Positions 16,789 through 27,291 of a stretch of 64,000 bases of DNA are shown in pieces. The translations under genes and the position numbers were made by a program. Source of the DNA: Terriglobia bacterium (GTDB lineage: Bacteria; Acidobacteriota; Terriglobia; Bryobacterales; Bryobacteraceae); assembly GCA_020073345.1 (NCBI GenBank), contig JAIQFI010000034.1, forward strand, positions 1 to 64,000. Direction: 5' to 3'. The notes under the pieces were generated by a model that was not told the DNA's origin, searched no databases, and saw nothing but the letters and a program-made list of their open reading frames with translations. Each line of letters begins with the position of its first letter. Position 1 is the stretch's first letter.

Positions 16789-16794
16789 TACAAT
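16789..16794 (+). promoter_or_regulatory. -10-like box placing a leaderless start at the isocitrate dehydrogenase gene
   Basis: TACAAT ends 6 bases before the ATG at 16801. There is no Shine-Dalgarno sequence in the intervening GGGACG. The geometry is the same as at thiG, dcd, the HTH gene and the potassium channel gene. Confidence 0.5.
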
Positions 16795-16800
16795 GGGACG

Positions 16801-17808
16801 ATGTCTCACAAAGTTACGCTCATCCCGGGCGACGGCATTGGGCCCGAGGTCTCCGCAGCGGCGCGCCGCGCTGTCGACTCAACCGGTGTCCGCATCGACT
16901 GGGAAGTGGCTGAGTTAAACGCGGACCTGATTGCGAAAACCGGCCGGTCTCTGCCGCCGCACGTGCTCGAAAGCCTGGAGCGGACCCACGTGGGATTAAA
17001 GGGACCGGTGACGACGCCGGTCGGGGGCGGCTACACCAGCGTTAACGTGGCCCTGCGCAAGAAACTGGATCTGTTCGCGAACGTCCGGCCGGTGCGCTCG
17101 ATGCCGGGACTCGGCACGCGCTTCGACGACGTAAAGATCGATATGGTGATTTTCCGCGAAAACACGGAAGACCTGTATTCGGGGCTGGAACATGAAATCG
17201 TTACGGACGTGGTGACCAGCCTGAAGGTCATCACGCGAGTCGCGTCTATACGCATCGCGGACTATGCCTTCGCGTACGCCGAAAAGGCTGGGCGCAAGAA
17301 AGTCGTGGCCATTCACAAGGCCAATATTATGAAGCTGGCCGATGGACTGTTCCTGCGCTGCTGCCGGGAGGTCGCGGCCCGCCATCCTCGCATCGAGTAT
17401 AAGGAGCTGATTGTCGATAACGCGGCCATGCAGCTGGTGGTGCGGCCGGAGACGTTCGATATTCTGCTGTTGCCGAATCTCTATGGCGACATCGTCTCGG
17501 ATCTGGCGGCGGGGCTGGTCGGCGGACTAGGCATGGTCCCGGGCGCCAACATGGGCGAGAAGGACGCCGTGTTCGAGGCCGTGCACGGCTCGGCTCCGGA
17601 TATCGCAGGCAAAGGAATCGCCAATCCGACGGCCATGATGTTGTCGTCGGCCCTGATGCTGTTCCATTTGAAGGAGCCGGAAGCAGGCGCGCGCCTGCAG
17701 CAAGCCGTCGAGAAAGTTTATGCCGGCGGGAAGCACACCACGCCGGATGTCGGGGGTAAAGCGGGCACCGCGGAGTTCACCGACGCCGTGATTGCAGCGA
17801 TGCACTAA
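16801..17808 (+). CDS. icd: NAD-dependent isocitrate dehydrogenase
   Basis: The 335-residue enzyme belongs to the isocitrate/isopropylmalate dehydrogenase family. It has TLIPGDGIGPEV at the N-terminus, the substrate loop FRENTEDLYSGLEHEI (the ENTE.LYSG.EH pattern favours isocitrate over isopropylmalate), the catalytic lysine and tyrosine region, and DNAAMQLVVRPE with LYGDIVSDLAAGLVGGLG. It also has EAVHGSAPDIAGKGIANP. It oxidatively decarboxylates isocitrate to 2-oxoglutarate in the TCA cycle. The length fits the short NAD-type enzyme rather than the 415-residue NADP type. It stands alone, convergent with the TonB receptor gene. Confidence 0.9.
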   Translation: MSHKVTLIPGDGIGPEVSAAARRAVDSTGVRIDWEVAELNADLIAKTGRSLPPHVLESLERTHVGLKGPVTTPVGGGYTSVNVALRKKLDLFANVRPVRSMPGLGTRFDDVKIDMVIFRENTEDLYSGLEHEIVTDVVTSLKVITRVASIRIADYAFAYAEKAGRKKVVAIHKANIMKLADGLFLRCCREVAARHPRIEYKELIVDNAAMQLVVRPETFDILLLPNLYGDIVSDLAAGLVGGLGMVPGANMGEKDAVFEAVHGSAPDIAGKGIANPTAMMLSSALMLFHLKEPEAGARLQQAVEKVYAGGKHTTPDVGGKAGTAEFTDAVIAAMH

Positions 17809-17812
17809 CGCA

Positions 17813-19825
17813 CTACCGGCCACCGTGGACGATCAACTCCACGAAGAACGTGCGTCCGGGCTGCTGCATGGTGCCGACCAGCGGGTTGAGAGCGATCGGA
17901 TCGGAGTAGTTCCAGTTGAAGGCGTTTCGCAGGCCTGAACGGACATCGAAATTGGGCAGCAGCCGTTTCGACGTGATGGTGAAATCGGCCAGGTAAACCG
18001 GTCGTACCGAAGCTCCCGCCAGCGTGTCGCGTGAGCTGAGATACTGCATGCCGCTGCTCATGTCGAACTTGCGTCCCAAGGGAACGGCGAAGTGCAGCTT
18101 GGCCAAATGTTGCGCCGAGTTCGGCAGATTCGCCCCGTCCGTATCCGCTGCCTGAATCGCATAGCTGGCGGTGGCGTCCAGCCACGCCGCGGGCCGGGCC
18201 TGCAGCTCCATCTCGAAGCCTTTGGCGTGAATGACTCCCGAGTTCTGTGTCTGGCCTAAGCCGCTTTCGGTAAAGACGCTCACCAGAAAATCGTGCAACT
18301 TATATCCGTAAGCCGCAGTCACCAGGTTCAATCGTTTCCCGATTCGGCGTTCCACATCAACTTCAACGGTATCCACCTTCTCGGGCCGCGCATTCGGATT
18401 GGCCACGGCCGTCAGGCCGTCCTCAAAGAACAGATCGAAAGCGCTCGGGTTCCGGAAGGAGCGTCCGTATAGGAATTTGTAGGTCCAGTTAATCGAGGGC
18501 TGGTAGATCAACGCGGCACGCGGCGAAATGAAACTTTGGCGGTAGGCCGACCCATCCAGCCGCAAGCCCAGGTCGAGCGCCCAGCTCTTGGTAAGTCTGC
18601 GCTCGTCCTGAACAAACAAAGCGTACATCTTATCTCGGACATTGATGCTCACGAGCTCGCTAGGGTCAGGTGGAAAGTCCTGGGAGCTCTGCAACGTTCG
18701 CACGTCGATTTGGGTTTCGGCGCCGGTCGTCAACGTGCCTAGGTGAGCCACGTCGAAACGATACGTCAGTTGCGTCCCGACCCAGTCGCTATCGGACGCC
18801 GACCGATTGTCCTCGACCCCCACGCCGAGGGTGCCATTGGAACTGAGCGGGAATTCGAAGCGCCCTCGCAGATGATCCTGGTCGTAATAGATGCGCCACC
18901 GCAGAGTGCCCTTGGCGAACTCGCGCGTGTATGCGGCTTCCACGTAGTTTGCCGTTTCATCCACATGAGTTCCCCGGTCGTTGAAGATCGTATCGCCCCA
19001 GGAAACAGGTTGGATCTTGTTTCGATTGGAAAGGACCGCAGTGAGGTTCCAGTTACGCCAGGTCAAGTTGGCGAAGAAGTGATAACCCTTCTGGCCATCC
19101 ATGCGAATGGCCTGTCCGTGATTGGTCTCCGGGGTATCCAGGCCCGGAAAGGATAAGGGACTCTCTCCGCTATTGTTGAACACTGTACCGGACAGCAACA
19201 TTTTGGCCCGCTTGGTGATCGGCACCGTAGCCATCATCTGGGCCTTCTTTTCACCGAAGCTGCCGAGTTCGGTGGATAAGCTCGGCGGCCCGGCTTCCTC
19301 CGGCGTTTTAGTGATGATGTTGATGGTCGCGAATTCTCCGTTGCTGCCGTACAGCGCGGAAGAGGGACCCCGGACAATCTCGATCTGTTTCACCAGGTGC
19401 ATGTCGACGGGAAAATCGTCTCCGAACCAAAGCATCGAATCAAAGACATGGTCGGCCATGTCGTGGCCGTTGACCATCACCAGAATGCGGCTGCCGTAGT
19501 CCCATGGCAAATTGAAGCCTCGAACGCCTACCGATTGATAAGTGCGGTTGTCATTGAGGGTGAAGCCGCGGACCGACGCCATGGCTTCTCCCAGCGTTCG
19601 ATAGCCGTACTTATAGATATCTTCGGCAGTGATTACCGTGACGCTGGCCGGCGCATCCCGCAGAGTCTGCGGATGCAGTGCCGCTCCCTCCACGCGAACG
19701 TTTAACAGTTGCTCCAGCGTGAGGGAAGTCAAGTCCTGCTGTGGAGAGCCTGGAGCGCCATCCGCCCAAGCTGGGGAGCCGAGTAACAGCAGGCCGCATA
19801 GCAGGCGCGCACGATAGTCCACCAT
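17813..19825 (-). CDS. TonB-dependent outer-membrane receptor
   Basis: This 670-residue receptor has a signal peptide (about 1-21), a short segment (DLTSLTLEQLLNVRVEG) typical of colicin-I/heme-like receptors, and a plug domain (about 50-165: APASVTVITAEDIYKYGYRTLGEAM ... VKQIEIVRGPSSALYGSNGEFATINIITK). A 22-strand barrel follows and ends in GRTFFVELIVHGGR. The RGPSSALYGSNG motif is the usual plug signature. The substrate (siderophore, cobalamin or another chelate) cannot be read from the sequence. The gene is convergent with icd and stands alone; no TonB or periplasmic binding protein is adjacent. Confidence 0.9.
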   Translation of the reverse strand: MVDYRARLLCGLLLLGSPAWADGAPGSPQQDLTSLTLEQLLNVRVEGAALHPQTLRDAPASVTVITAEDIYKYGYRTLGEAMASVRGFTLNDNRTYQSVGVRGFNLPWDYGSRILVMVNGHDMADHVFDSMLWFGDDFPVDMHLVKQIEIVRGPSSALYGSNGEFATINIITKTPEEAGPPSLSTELGSFGEKKAQMMATVPITKRAKMLLSGTVFNNSGESPLSFPGLDTPETNHGQAIRMDGQKGYHFFANLTWRNWNLTAVLSNRNKIQPVSWGDTIFNDRGTHVDETANYVEAAYTREFAKGTLRWRIYYDQDHLRGRFEFPLSSNGTLGVGVEDNRSASDSDWVGTQLTYRFDVAHLGTLTTGAETQIDVRTLQSSQDFPPDPSELVSINVRDKMYALFVQDERRLTKSWALDLGLRLDGSAYRQSFISPRAALIYQPSINWTYKFLYGRSFRNPSAFDLFFEDGLTAVANPNARPEKVDTVEVDVERRIGKRLNLVTAAYGYKLHDFLVSVFTESGLGQTQNSGVIHAKGFEMELQARPAAWLDATASYAIQAADTDGANLPNSAQHLAKLHFAVPLGRKFDMSSGMQYLSSRDTLAGASVRPVYLADFTITSKRLLPNFDVRSGLRNAFNWNYSDPIALNPLVGTMQQPGRTFFVELIVHGGR

Positions 19826-19891
19826 CTGACCATCGACCCGCTGTGGGAGGCGTTTACGGAGGATATCTCCTATTACTGATCGGCCTTGGTG

Positions 19892-20965
<1,074 letters not shown>

Positions 20966-20966
20966 C

Positions 20967-20972
20967 TATGAT
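20967..20972 (+). promoter_or_regulatory. -10-like box placing a leaderless start at dcd
   Basis: TATGAT ends 6 bases before the dcd ATG at 20979. No Shine-Dalgarno sequence is present apart from a weak AGAG. The geometry matches the other leaderless candidates here. Confidence 0.5.
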
Positions 20973-20978
20973 CAAGAG

Positions 20979-21551
20979 ATGGTTCTCTCCGATGTCGATA
21001 TCCGTCGTTACCTGGCGGAGGGCAAGATCAAGATCGCGCCCGAACTTCCGCCCGAACAGTTCGGAAGCTGCTCGGTCGATTTCCGCCTGGGCCCGGAGTT
21101 CAGCGTATTCGAGCACAGCCGCCATGCGCTGATCGATCTGCGGGAGAAGACCGCTATCCAGGACCTGATGCGGACCATCACCGTGCCCGAGAACGAGCCG
21201 TTCATCCTGCAGCCCGGCGAGTTCGCGCTGGCGATCACCCAGGAAACTCTGGAGCTCGACGACGACGTTCTGGGGCGGCTCGAAGGCCGGTCGAGCCTGG
21301 GCCGCATCGGCATCATCGTGCACGGGACCGCGGGCCTGTTCGACCCAGGCTGGCGCGGCCGGGCCACGCTGGAACTGAGCAATCTTGGAGTCATGCCAGT
21401 TGCTCTTTACCCCGGCATGCGGATCTGTTCCTTCACGTTCGAACAGCTCTCCTCCCGCGTGGAAGTTCCCTATTACAAGAAATCCGGGAACAAGTACGCC
21501 GGTCAGGATCGGCCGGTGGCCAGCCGGCTGGCAAGCGAAACCAGCCGCTGA
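20979..21551 (+). CDS. dcd: dCTP deaminase
   Basis: Dcd (190 residues) deaminates dCTP to dUTP, feeding dTMP synthesis, and works as a trimer. Family features are VLSDVDIRRYLAEGKIKI at the N-terminus, CSVDFRLG, LQPGEFALAITQETLEL, the active-site GRSSLGRIGIIVHGTAGLFDPGWRG and the nucleotide-binding TLELSNLGVMPVALYPGMRI. The C-terminus YKKSGNKYAGQDRPVASRL is typical. The frame is open much further upstream, but the ATG at 20979 yields the family start and length. Confidence 0.95.
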   Translation: MVLSDVDIRRYLAEGKIKIAPELPPEQFGSCSVDFRLGPEFSVFEHSRHALIDLREKTAIQDLMRTITVPENEPFILQPGEFALAITQETLELDDDVLGRLEGRSSLGRIGIIVHGTAGLFDPGWRGRATLELSNLGVMPVALYPGMRICSFTFEQLSSRVEVPYYKKSGNKYAGQDRPVASRLASETSR

Positions 21552-21584
21552 AGCCCGCTTCCGACCGCAAGGGCCCCGGGGTGC

Positions 21585-21613
21585 TTGACTCCCCAGTTCA
21601 CTCCAAATATAAT
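21585..21613 (+). promoter_or_regulatory. Sigma-70 promoter of the Oar-like receptor gene
   Basis: TTGACT at 21585-21590 and TATAAT at 21608-21613 with a 17-base spacer make the closest match to a consensus promoter in the window. It lies about 41 bases upstream of the receptor's GTG start. This suggests strong constitutive expression. Confidence 0.85.
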
Positions 21614-21654
21614 TCCCGCCAGTTCGAATCGCTTTAGCTGAATAAGGGGGCAGG

Positions 21655-24600
21655 GTGAGGACTTTTCTTCGTTATACAGCCGTTTGTCTTTTCACTTGCG
21701 CCGCGGTATGGGCGCAGGATGTTTCCACGTCCCAGATCAAGGGGACCGTCCAGGATCCGTCGGGAGCCGTTATCGCCGGAGCCGAAGTCAGGCTCACTCA
21801 GACCGATACCGGCTTGGTCCGTACAGCGACCACGGACCCGGATGGCTCGTACGTGATCACGAGTCTGCCCATCGGGCCGTATCGATTGGAAGTCAGCAAA
21901 GCAGGCTTCGCTAAGTACGTGCAGTCCGGCATCGTGCTGCAGGTGGCCACGAATCCCACCATCGAAGTCACGATGAGGGTCGGCGCGGTCAGCGAACAGG
22001 TCCAGGTGGAGGCGAATACCACGTTGGTCGAGACGCAGAGCAGCGGTGTCGGCGCCGTGGTGGATATGAAGCGCGTGCTGGATCTTCCGCTGATCGGGCG
22101 CAACGTGCAGGACCTGATCACGACCATCGGCGCGGCCACCGCCGGCAGCGATGGCGCCCAGCTATCAGCACGCAATTATCCGGGTATCCAAGCATTTTCT
22201 GTCGCGGGCGGGCTGGCTACGGGCACCTCCTACACGCTGGACGGCTCCATGCACAACGATGTGTACACCAACTCCACTTTGCCGCTGCCCTTCCCGGATG
22301 CGCTCCAGGAGTTCAAGGTCGAAACCAGCGCTTTGCCGGCGCAGTACGGGATGCACTCCGGCGCCGCGGTGAATGCCATTACCAAGTCTGGCTCGAACCA
22401 GTGGCACGGCGATGCCTTCGAGTTTGTGAGGAATTACAAATTCAACGCCAAACAGCGTTTTGCCACGACGCGGGACTCACTGAAGCGCAACCAGTGGGGC
22501 GGCACCGTGGGCGGACCCATCCGGCAGAACAAGCTGTTCTTCTTCGCCGGATATCAGCAGACCGATACCCGCCAAAGCCCCAGCGCCACGGTGACCTTCG
22601 TTCCCACGGCGGACATGCTCAACGGGGACTTTTCGACCTTCGCTTCGACAGCTTGTCAGCCCAAAGCGGTTACATTGGGGGATCCGGCCAACAACAACCA
22701 GCCCTTCGCTCCGCTCAACCATATTCCCCTAACCCAACTCTCGAAGCCGGCAGTCGCTATCGCCAAACTGCTTCCCACCAGCGCCAGTCCTTGCGGCCAG
22801 ACCAACTTCGGCGTCAGGACGGTGGACGACGAGCAGTTCGGAGTGGCCAAGATGGACTATCAGTTGAGCGCTACCCACTCCGTTTTCGCACGCTACCTGG
22901 GCACTCACGACAAGCAACCGGTACCTTATACGTTCAGCAATAATTTACTGACCACGGGCGGCGGCGGCAATGGTTTTGACGATTTCGACCAGTCGTTTAC
23001 CCTCGGCGACACGTACCTGATTACGCCCCGTACGGTCAACTCGTTCCGTGCCACAGTGGACCGGTCCGGTATCGCCCGCAACAGCCCGGAATTCTTCGGT
23101 CCCAACGACGTGGGGATCAACGTCTACAGTTATCTCCCCAAGTTCACCAGCGTGTCCGTCAACGGCGCATTCTCCTTTGGGAACGTGCTGACCACCGACG
23201 CCACGTACAAAACCACCACCTTGCAGGTGGGCGACGATCTCGCCGTGATTCGGGGCGATCACCAAATGGGATTCGGCGTTAACGTATCGCACTATAATTC
23301 CAACACCTACGCCCGCGTTCTGGCCACTCCCAACTTCCTTTTTAACGGCCAGGCCACCGGCGCCAGAATTAACGGCACACTGTTAATTGGCCTTCCCATT
23401 GCTGACTTTTTCACTGGGATCGTGGCCTCGACTGCCCAGTCCGCGCCCAACGTGCTGTTCGTGCGCGCGAATTATTTCGGGTTGTATGGGCAGGACACCT
23501 GGAAGGTGAGACCTGGGCTGACCATCAGCTACGGCCTCCGCTGGGAACCGTTTTTTCCGATGCAGTTCGCCAACGGCCTGGTGTATCACTTTGATTTGGC
23601 CTCGTTCATAGCCGGCACTCCCAGGAGCACGGTGTTCAAGCAAGCGCCCCCGGGACTATTCTTCCCGGGCGATGCCGGCTTTCCCTCCAAGTCGGGTATC
23701 AATCGGAATTGGAAACAGTTCGCACCTCGCTTGGGCGTGGTGTGGGATCCCAACGGGGACGGCCGCATGTCCATCCGAGCCTCGTATGGAATCTTCTTCG
23801 ACACGATTCCGGCGCAATACAACCTGAACACGGAAACAGCACCACCCTGGGGCAATCGGACCGCGCTCACCGGAGTTGATCTTGCCGATCCCTACAAGAA
23901 CTATCCGGGCGGCAATCCTTTCCCCGTGGTCTTCGATGCCAACGCGCCTTTTGCGATCAACGGCACCTTCAATACCTTCAACTACGACACGCACATGACC
24001 TACGTCGAGCAATGGAATTTCAGCATCCAGCGCCAGTTTGGCCGGGACTGGCTGGCGTCGGTGAGCTACCTGGGGAACGAGATGGTGCACCTGTTCGGCA
24101 CGCGGGAACTGAATCCCGGTATTTTCGGACCGGGCGCCACCGTGAACAATCTGAATTCGCGACGGCTGTTTAATACGCTCAATCCCACCTGGGGAAAGAA
24201 TTTCGGATTCACGGATATCTGGGATGACGGCGGCACGGGCAGCTATAACGGGATGCTGCTGTCCCTCCAGAAACGCTTTAGCCGCGGTGTCACGGTCAAT
24301 GTGAATTACACCTGGTCGCACTGCCTCAGCAATCCGGTCAACAGCGTTCCTAACGGGGGCAACGGCGGTGGTGGAGTTTACATGTTTGATAACAGCCGGG
24401 CCCTGGATCGTGGCAATTGCAGCACCTCCGCCAACGACAAACGGCACATTGCCAACATGACCGCCGTGGGTGAGGTGCCCAAGTTCTCTAACAAGTGGGA
24501 AAACTGGATCGCCAGCGGCTGGAGGGCTTCGGCTACCGTCGGCATGTCCACCGGCAGCTACTTCAGTGTGGTTACGGGTGTGGACAGCGCGTTTACTGGA

Positions 24601-24954
24601 AAGAACGCGGGCACTCAGCGGCCGAATCAGGTATTGGCAAACGTGTACGGCGATGGAACCTCGGCCTTCTACCTCAACAAGGCGGCTTTCGGTTCTCCGG
24701 CAGCCGGCACCTATGGAAATCTGGGACAATCCAACATCCTCGGTCCCGGAAATCTGACCTTCAACGCGGGTCTATCGAGGGCGTTCCGCATCCGGGAAGG
24801 CCAAACCGTAGAGATCCGGGGCGAGGCGCAGAACGTTCTCAATCGCATCAACTATGGGAATCCAGTCGCTTCGCTGGCCAGTCCCACCTATGGCCAGATC
24901 CTCAGCTCGGGACCGGCCCGAATCATGCAGTTCGCTATCAAGTACGTTTTCTAG
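21655..24954 (+). CDS. Oar-like TonB-dependent receptor with carboxypeptidase-regulatory domain
   Basis: The 1099-residue protein has a signal peptide (about 1-22), an N-terminal carboxypeptidase-regulatory/CnaB-like domain (IKGTVQDPSGAVIAGAEVRLTQTDTG to about 105), a plug domain (about 120-235, LPLIGRNVQDLIT and LPAQYGMHSGAAVNAITKSGSNQWHG) and a very large barrel ending in IMQFAIKYVF with a terminal Phe. This architecture is expanded in Acidobacteria. It probably takes up large or complex substrates such as peptides or glycans; the ligand is unknown. The GTG start at 21655 has an AAGGGGG ribosome-binding site 6 bases upstream, and a near-consensus promoter precedes it. The secreted VOC gene follows 30 bases downstream but has its own -10 candidate. 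Confidence 0.93.
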   Translation: MRTFLRYTAVCLFTCAAVWAQDVSTSQIKGTVQDPSGAVIAGAEVRLTQTDTGLVRTATTDPDGSYVITSLPIGPYRLEVSKAGFAKYVQSGIVLQVATNPTIEVTMRVGAVSEQVQVEANTTLVETQSSGVGAVVDMKRVLDLPLIGRNVQDLITTIGAATAGSDGAQLSARNYPGIQAFSVAGGLATGTSYTLDGSMHNDVYTNSTLPLPFPDALQEFKVETSALPAQYGMHSGAAVNAITKSGSNQWHGDAFEFVRNYKFNAKQRFATTRDSLKRNQWGGTVGGPIRQNKLFFFAGYQQTDTRQSPSATVTFVPTADMLNGDFSTFASTACQPKAVTLGDPANNNQPFAPLNHIPLTQLSKPAVAIAKLLPTSASPCGQTNFGVRTVDDEQFGVAKMDYQLSATHSVFARYLGTHDKQPVPYTFSNNLLTTGGGGNGFDDFDQSFTLGDTYLITPRTVNSFRATVDRSGIARNSPEFFGPNDVGINVYSYLPKFTSVSVNGAFSFGNVLTTDATYKTTTLQVGDDLAVIRGDHQMGFGVNVSHYNSNTYARVLATPNFLFNGQATGARINGTLLIGLPIADFFTGIVASTAQSAPNVLFVRANYFGLYGQDTWKVRPGLTISYGLRWEPFFPMQFANGLVYHFDLASFIAGTPRSTVFKQAPPGLFFPGDAGFPSKSGINRNWKQFAPRLGVVWDPNGDGRMSIRASYGIFFDTIPAQYNLNTETAPPWGNRTALTGVDLADPYKNYPGGNPFPVVFDANAPFAINGTFNTFNYDTHMTYVEQWNFSIQRQFGRDWLASVSYLGNEMVHLFGTRELNPGIFGPGATVNNLNSRRLFNTLNPTWGKNFGFTDIWDDGGTGSYNGMLLSLQKRFSRGVTVNVNYTWSHCLSNPVNSVPNGGNGGGGVYMFDNSRALDRGNCSTSANDKRHIANMTAVGEVPKFSNKWENWIASGWRASATVGMSTGSYFSVVTGVDSAFTGKNAGTQRPNQVLANVYGDGTSAFYLNKAAFGSPAAGTYGNLGQSNILGPGNLTFNAGLSRAFRIREGQTVEIRGEAQNVLNRINYGNPVASLASPTYGQILSSGPARIMQFAIKYVF

Positions 24955-24971
24955 ATCCTAATAATCCGTGA

Positions 24972-24977
24972 TACGAT
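24972..24977 (+). promoter_or_regulatory. -10-like box upstream of the VOC gene
   Basis: TACGAT ends 7 bases before the ATG at 24985, with no Shine-Dalgarno sequence. A weak TTCTAG lies 17 bases upstream (24949-24954). It may give a leaderless or nearly leaderless transcript. Confidence 0.4.
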
Positions 24978-24984
24978 AGCCGCC

Positions 24985-25821
24985 ATGCGTTGGCTACTAT
25001 TACCTGTGTCGCTCCTCGCGGCTGCTGCCGCTTTCTTTGCTCAAACTGCTCCGCCGAACCCGGCGGGAATCTCCGCGGGACATATTCACATCGTGACTTC
25101 GGATCCCGCCGCCTATCAAAAGGCGATCGTGAGCGTCCTGGGCGGCACGCCGGTGAATGCCGGACCTCTCACTATGGTGAAAGAACCTGGCATTTTCTTT
25201 ATCATGACCCAGGCGAAAGGCGCCGGACCCAGCGGCGGATCCAAAGGTTCCGTCGCGGACCACATGGGCTTTTCGGTGAAGAGTTACGCCGCGACCAAAG
25301 CGAAAGCCGTGGCTGCGGGTATGAATGTGCAGGAACTTACTCCGAATGTGCAGGCGTTCGTGACGTTTCCGAACGACGTGATCATCGAGATTCAAGAAGA
25401 TACTGCCCTGCCCACCGAAACCGCCTTCAGCCATTTCCATCTCATGGCGCCGGATCAGAACGCCACGCGTGAATGGTACATGAAGACATTCGGCGGAGTG
25501 GAAGCCCAGCGACGTCCGGGGTTGAAGGGAGTCGGAATCCCTCCGGGGACCGTCGATTTCCTAGGGGTGGGAGGCAGAGGCGGCAAGAACAAGGACGGCT
25601 CTACGCCGACTCCTCCGGCCGCTACGGCGGGCCGCTTCCTTGATCACATCGGATTTGAGGTGAAGGACCTGGATGCATTTTTCAAGAAGCTCCAGGCCGA
25701 CGGCGTCAAGATCGATTCGGGCCCGACGGACATGACCAAGCAGTTTGGCCTCAAGATCGGGTTCATCACCGACCCCAACGGCACTCGCATCGAGCTGACC
25801 GAAGGGTTGACGAAGCAGTAA
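24985..25821 (+). CDS. Secreted VOC (glyoxalase-fold) protein, two domains
   Basis: This 278-residue protein has a signal peptide (MRWLLLPVSLLAAAAAFFAQT) and two vicinal-oxygen-chelate modules. The first is about 28-135 (GHIHIVTSDPAAYQKAIVSVLGG ... NDVIIEIQED). The second is about 140-275 (FSHFHLMAPDQNATREWYMKTFGG ... FLDHIGFEVKDLDAFFKKLQADG ... ITDPNGTRIELTEG). VOC proteins bind a divalent metal with residues such as the H of SHFHLM, the H of LDHIGF and the E of RIELTEG. They catalyse isomerisation, lyase or ring-opening reactions. Export is unusual for this family and suggests action on an extracytoplasmic metabolite. The substrate is unknown. Confidence 0.85.
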   Translation: MRWLLLPVSLLAAAAAFFAQTAPPNPAGISAGHIHIVTSDPAAYQKAIVSVLGGTPVNAGPLTMVKEPGIFFIMTQAKGAGPSGGSKGSVADHMGFSVKSYAATKAKAVAAGMNVQELTPNVQAFVTFPNDVIIEIQEDTALPTETAFSHFHLMAPDQNATREWYMKTFGGVEAQRRPGLKGVGIPPGTVDFLGVGGRGGKNKDGSTPTPPAATAGRFLDHIGFEVKDLDAFFKKLQADGVKIDSGPTDMTKQFGLKIGFITDPNGTRIELTEGLTKQ

Positions 25822-25826
25822 ATACG

Positions 25827-26912
25827 TTACTTAACGGCGTCCGGCCGGATTCGACCTTCGCCGTCGAGTTTCAGGCGCTGGCCCCGCCACACGACTGACT
25901 TACCGAAAAGGCCGGCCGCCCATGCCAACGCCGTCAACAGGTCGCGGAACGGGATCAGTACCCACATCCGCAGCACGTCCGGGCTGCGCAGCACGTACCA
26001 GCCGGCCGCGGTCGCCATCGCCATGCGGACACCCAGCAGCGCCCACGCCCAGACCCAGTGACCGGCCGCGGCCAACGCCAGCGCCCACACAGTAGCGAAG
26101 GCCAGCGGGAGGCCGACGTATCCCCAGAACTTGGAGACGCGAACCGTGCGGGCCCAGCGCACTTGATGCCGCCACACATCGCGCCAACCGCCGCCTAAGT
26201 GAGTCGCTACGATGGCGTCGCTCAACACGCATTTGAGACCGAGGCCGTGGATGCGGTGGCCGAGCTGGTAATCGTCCGCCAGATAGTCGGCGATCGCCTC
26301 GAAGCCTCCGATGCGATCCAGCTCTGTTCGGCGGAACGCCATGGTGGCGCCGGAGGCGAAATCCTTCACGCCCAAAGCGCGCGCGACGATCATGGACGGC
26401 ACCAGATCCGTGGCGACACCGAGTGCCTCGAATCGGGATGCCAGAGTGTCTCCCTCAGGACGAAACATGCACGTGACCAGCCCGACGCTCGGATCGGAGA
26501 GGGGTTCCGTCACGCGGGTTAGGTAATCTGGCTCCACGCGAATATCGGCGTCGTTGACCACCAGGATCGGATACCGTGCTGCGCGGGCTAGATCGATCAA
26601 CGAGCCCACCTTGCCGTTGGGAGTAATAGTCGTGCACTCCACCATCTTCACCGTCGGGAACTCGGCGATCAGTTTAGCCGCGGGGTCACCCGGTCGCACG
26701 CCGCACAGCAGCTCATACTCACCTTGCAGCATGGTGTGCGATCGAATGGCGTCGCGCAACGCCGAATCGACACCATGCACCGGCTTCAAGATGCTCGCCG
26801 GCGGAGGTGCCTGGCCCCTGGCCCCTCGCGTCTGGCCCCTGAACGTAAGACATGCGATAGCGGCGAGAAGCTGATAGCCGCCGGAAGCCGCGGCAAGGAT
26901 TTCGACAATCAC
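25827..26912 (-). CDS. hpnI: Hopanoid glycosyltransferase HpnI (GT21 type)
   Basis: The 361-residue protein is a ceramide-glucosyltransferase-like GT21 enzyme. It has an N-terminal membrane helix, the SILKPVHGVDSALRDAI motif, the D-x-D site VVNDADIRV, the SGATMAFRRTELDRIGG loop, LADDYQLGHRI and the (Q/R)xxRW motif in RHQVRWART, then C-terminal membrane helices. HpnI transfers N-acetylglucosamine to bacteriohopanetetrol, the first step in making the cyclitol-ether hopanoid head group. It starts with GTG, with AGAGG 3 bases away. It is the last gene of the hpnJ operon, 13 bases after a half transporter. The deacetylase HpnK is not in this window. Confidence 0.85.
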   Translation of the reverse strand: MIVEILAAASGGYQLLAAIACLTFRGQTRGARGQAPPPASILKPVHGVDSALRDAIRSHTMLQGEYELLCGVRPGDPAAKLIAEFPTVKMVECTTITPNGKVGSLIDLARAARYPILVVNDADIRVEPDYLTRVTEPLSDPSVGLVTCMFRPEGDTLASRFEALGVATDLVPSMIVARALGVKDFASGATMAFRRTELDRIGGFEAIADYLADDYQLGHRIHGLGLKCVLSDAIVATHLGGGWRDVWRHQVRWARTVRVSKFWGYVGLPLAFATVWALALAAAGHWVWAWALLGVRMAMATAAGWYVLRSPDVLRMWVLIPFRDLLTALAWAAGLFGKSVVWRGQRLKLDGEGRIRPDAVK

Positions 26913-26925
26913 AGGACCTCTTGGA

Positions 26926-27291
26926 TCACAGCGCGAGCAACCATACGCCGCCGGCGACTAGCGCCGCCCCGATCCATCGGCGTGAGTCCACTCGCTCTTT
27001 GAGCAGAAGCCGAGCCAAAACGGTTTCGATCACCAGGCTGCCTGCCGAAGCAGGGACGGCGAAGCTCAGGTCCGCCACCTGCACCAGCGCCATAAACGCG
27101 AAGAAGGACACAGCCATGAACGTCACGGCCAGGATCACATTTTTCTTGCGGGCCAGCGTCCCCAGTACACGGCGCAGGCCGCTAGGTCCGAAATCGTGGA
27201 TTTCCCCGTGGCGCTTCATCTCGTGGCTTTGCAGCAGATCAGCCGTCACGGTGGAGGCTATGATAACGCCAAGCAGCAGCCAGGCTTTCAC
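26926..27291 (-). CDS. EmrE/EamA-like small membrane transporter, second half
   Basis: This 121-residue protein starts with a GTG at 27291 that overlaps the previous gene's stop (GTGA). It has four predicted membrane helices (AWLLLGVIIASTVTADLL, NVILAVTFMAVSFFAFMALV, LSFAVPASAGSLVIETVLARLLL, WIGAALVAGGVWLLAL), the size and shape of small multidrug resistance or ArnE/ArnF-type proteins. The frame upstream of 27291 is non-coding shadow. With its partner it probably forms a heterodimer. In a hopanoid glycosylation operon a role in flipping a lipid-linked sugar or the hopanoid itself is the simplest idea, by analogy with ArnE/F; this is inference. Confidence 0.75.
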   Translation of the reverse strand: MKAWLLLGVIIASTVTADLLQSHEMKRHGEIHDFGPSGLRRVLGTLARKKNVILAVTFMAVSFFAFMALVQVADLSFAVPASAGSLVIETVLARLLLKERVDSRRWIGAALVAGGVWLLAL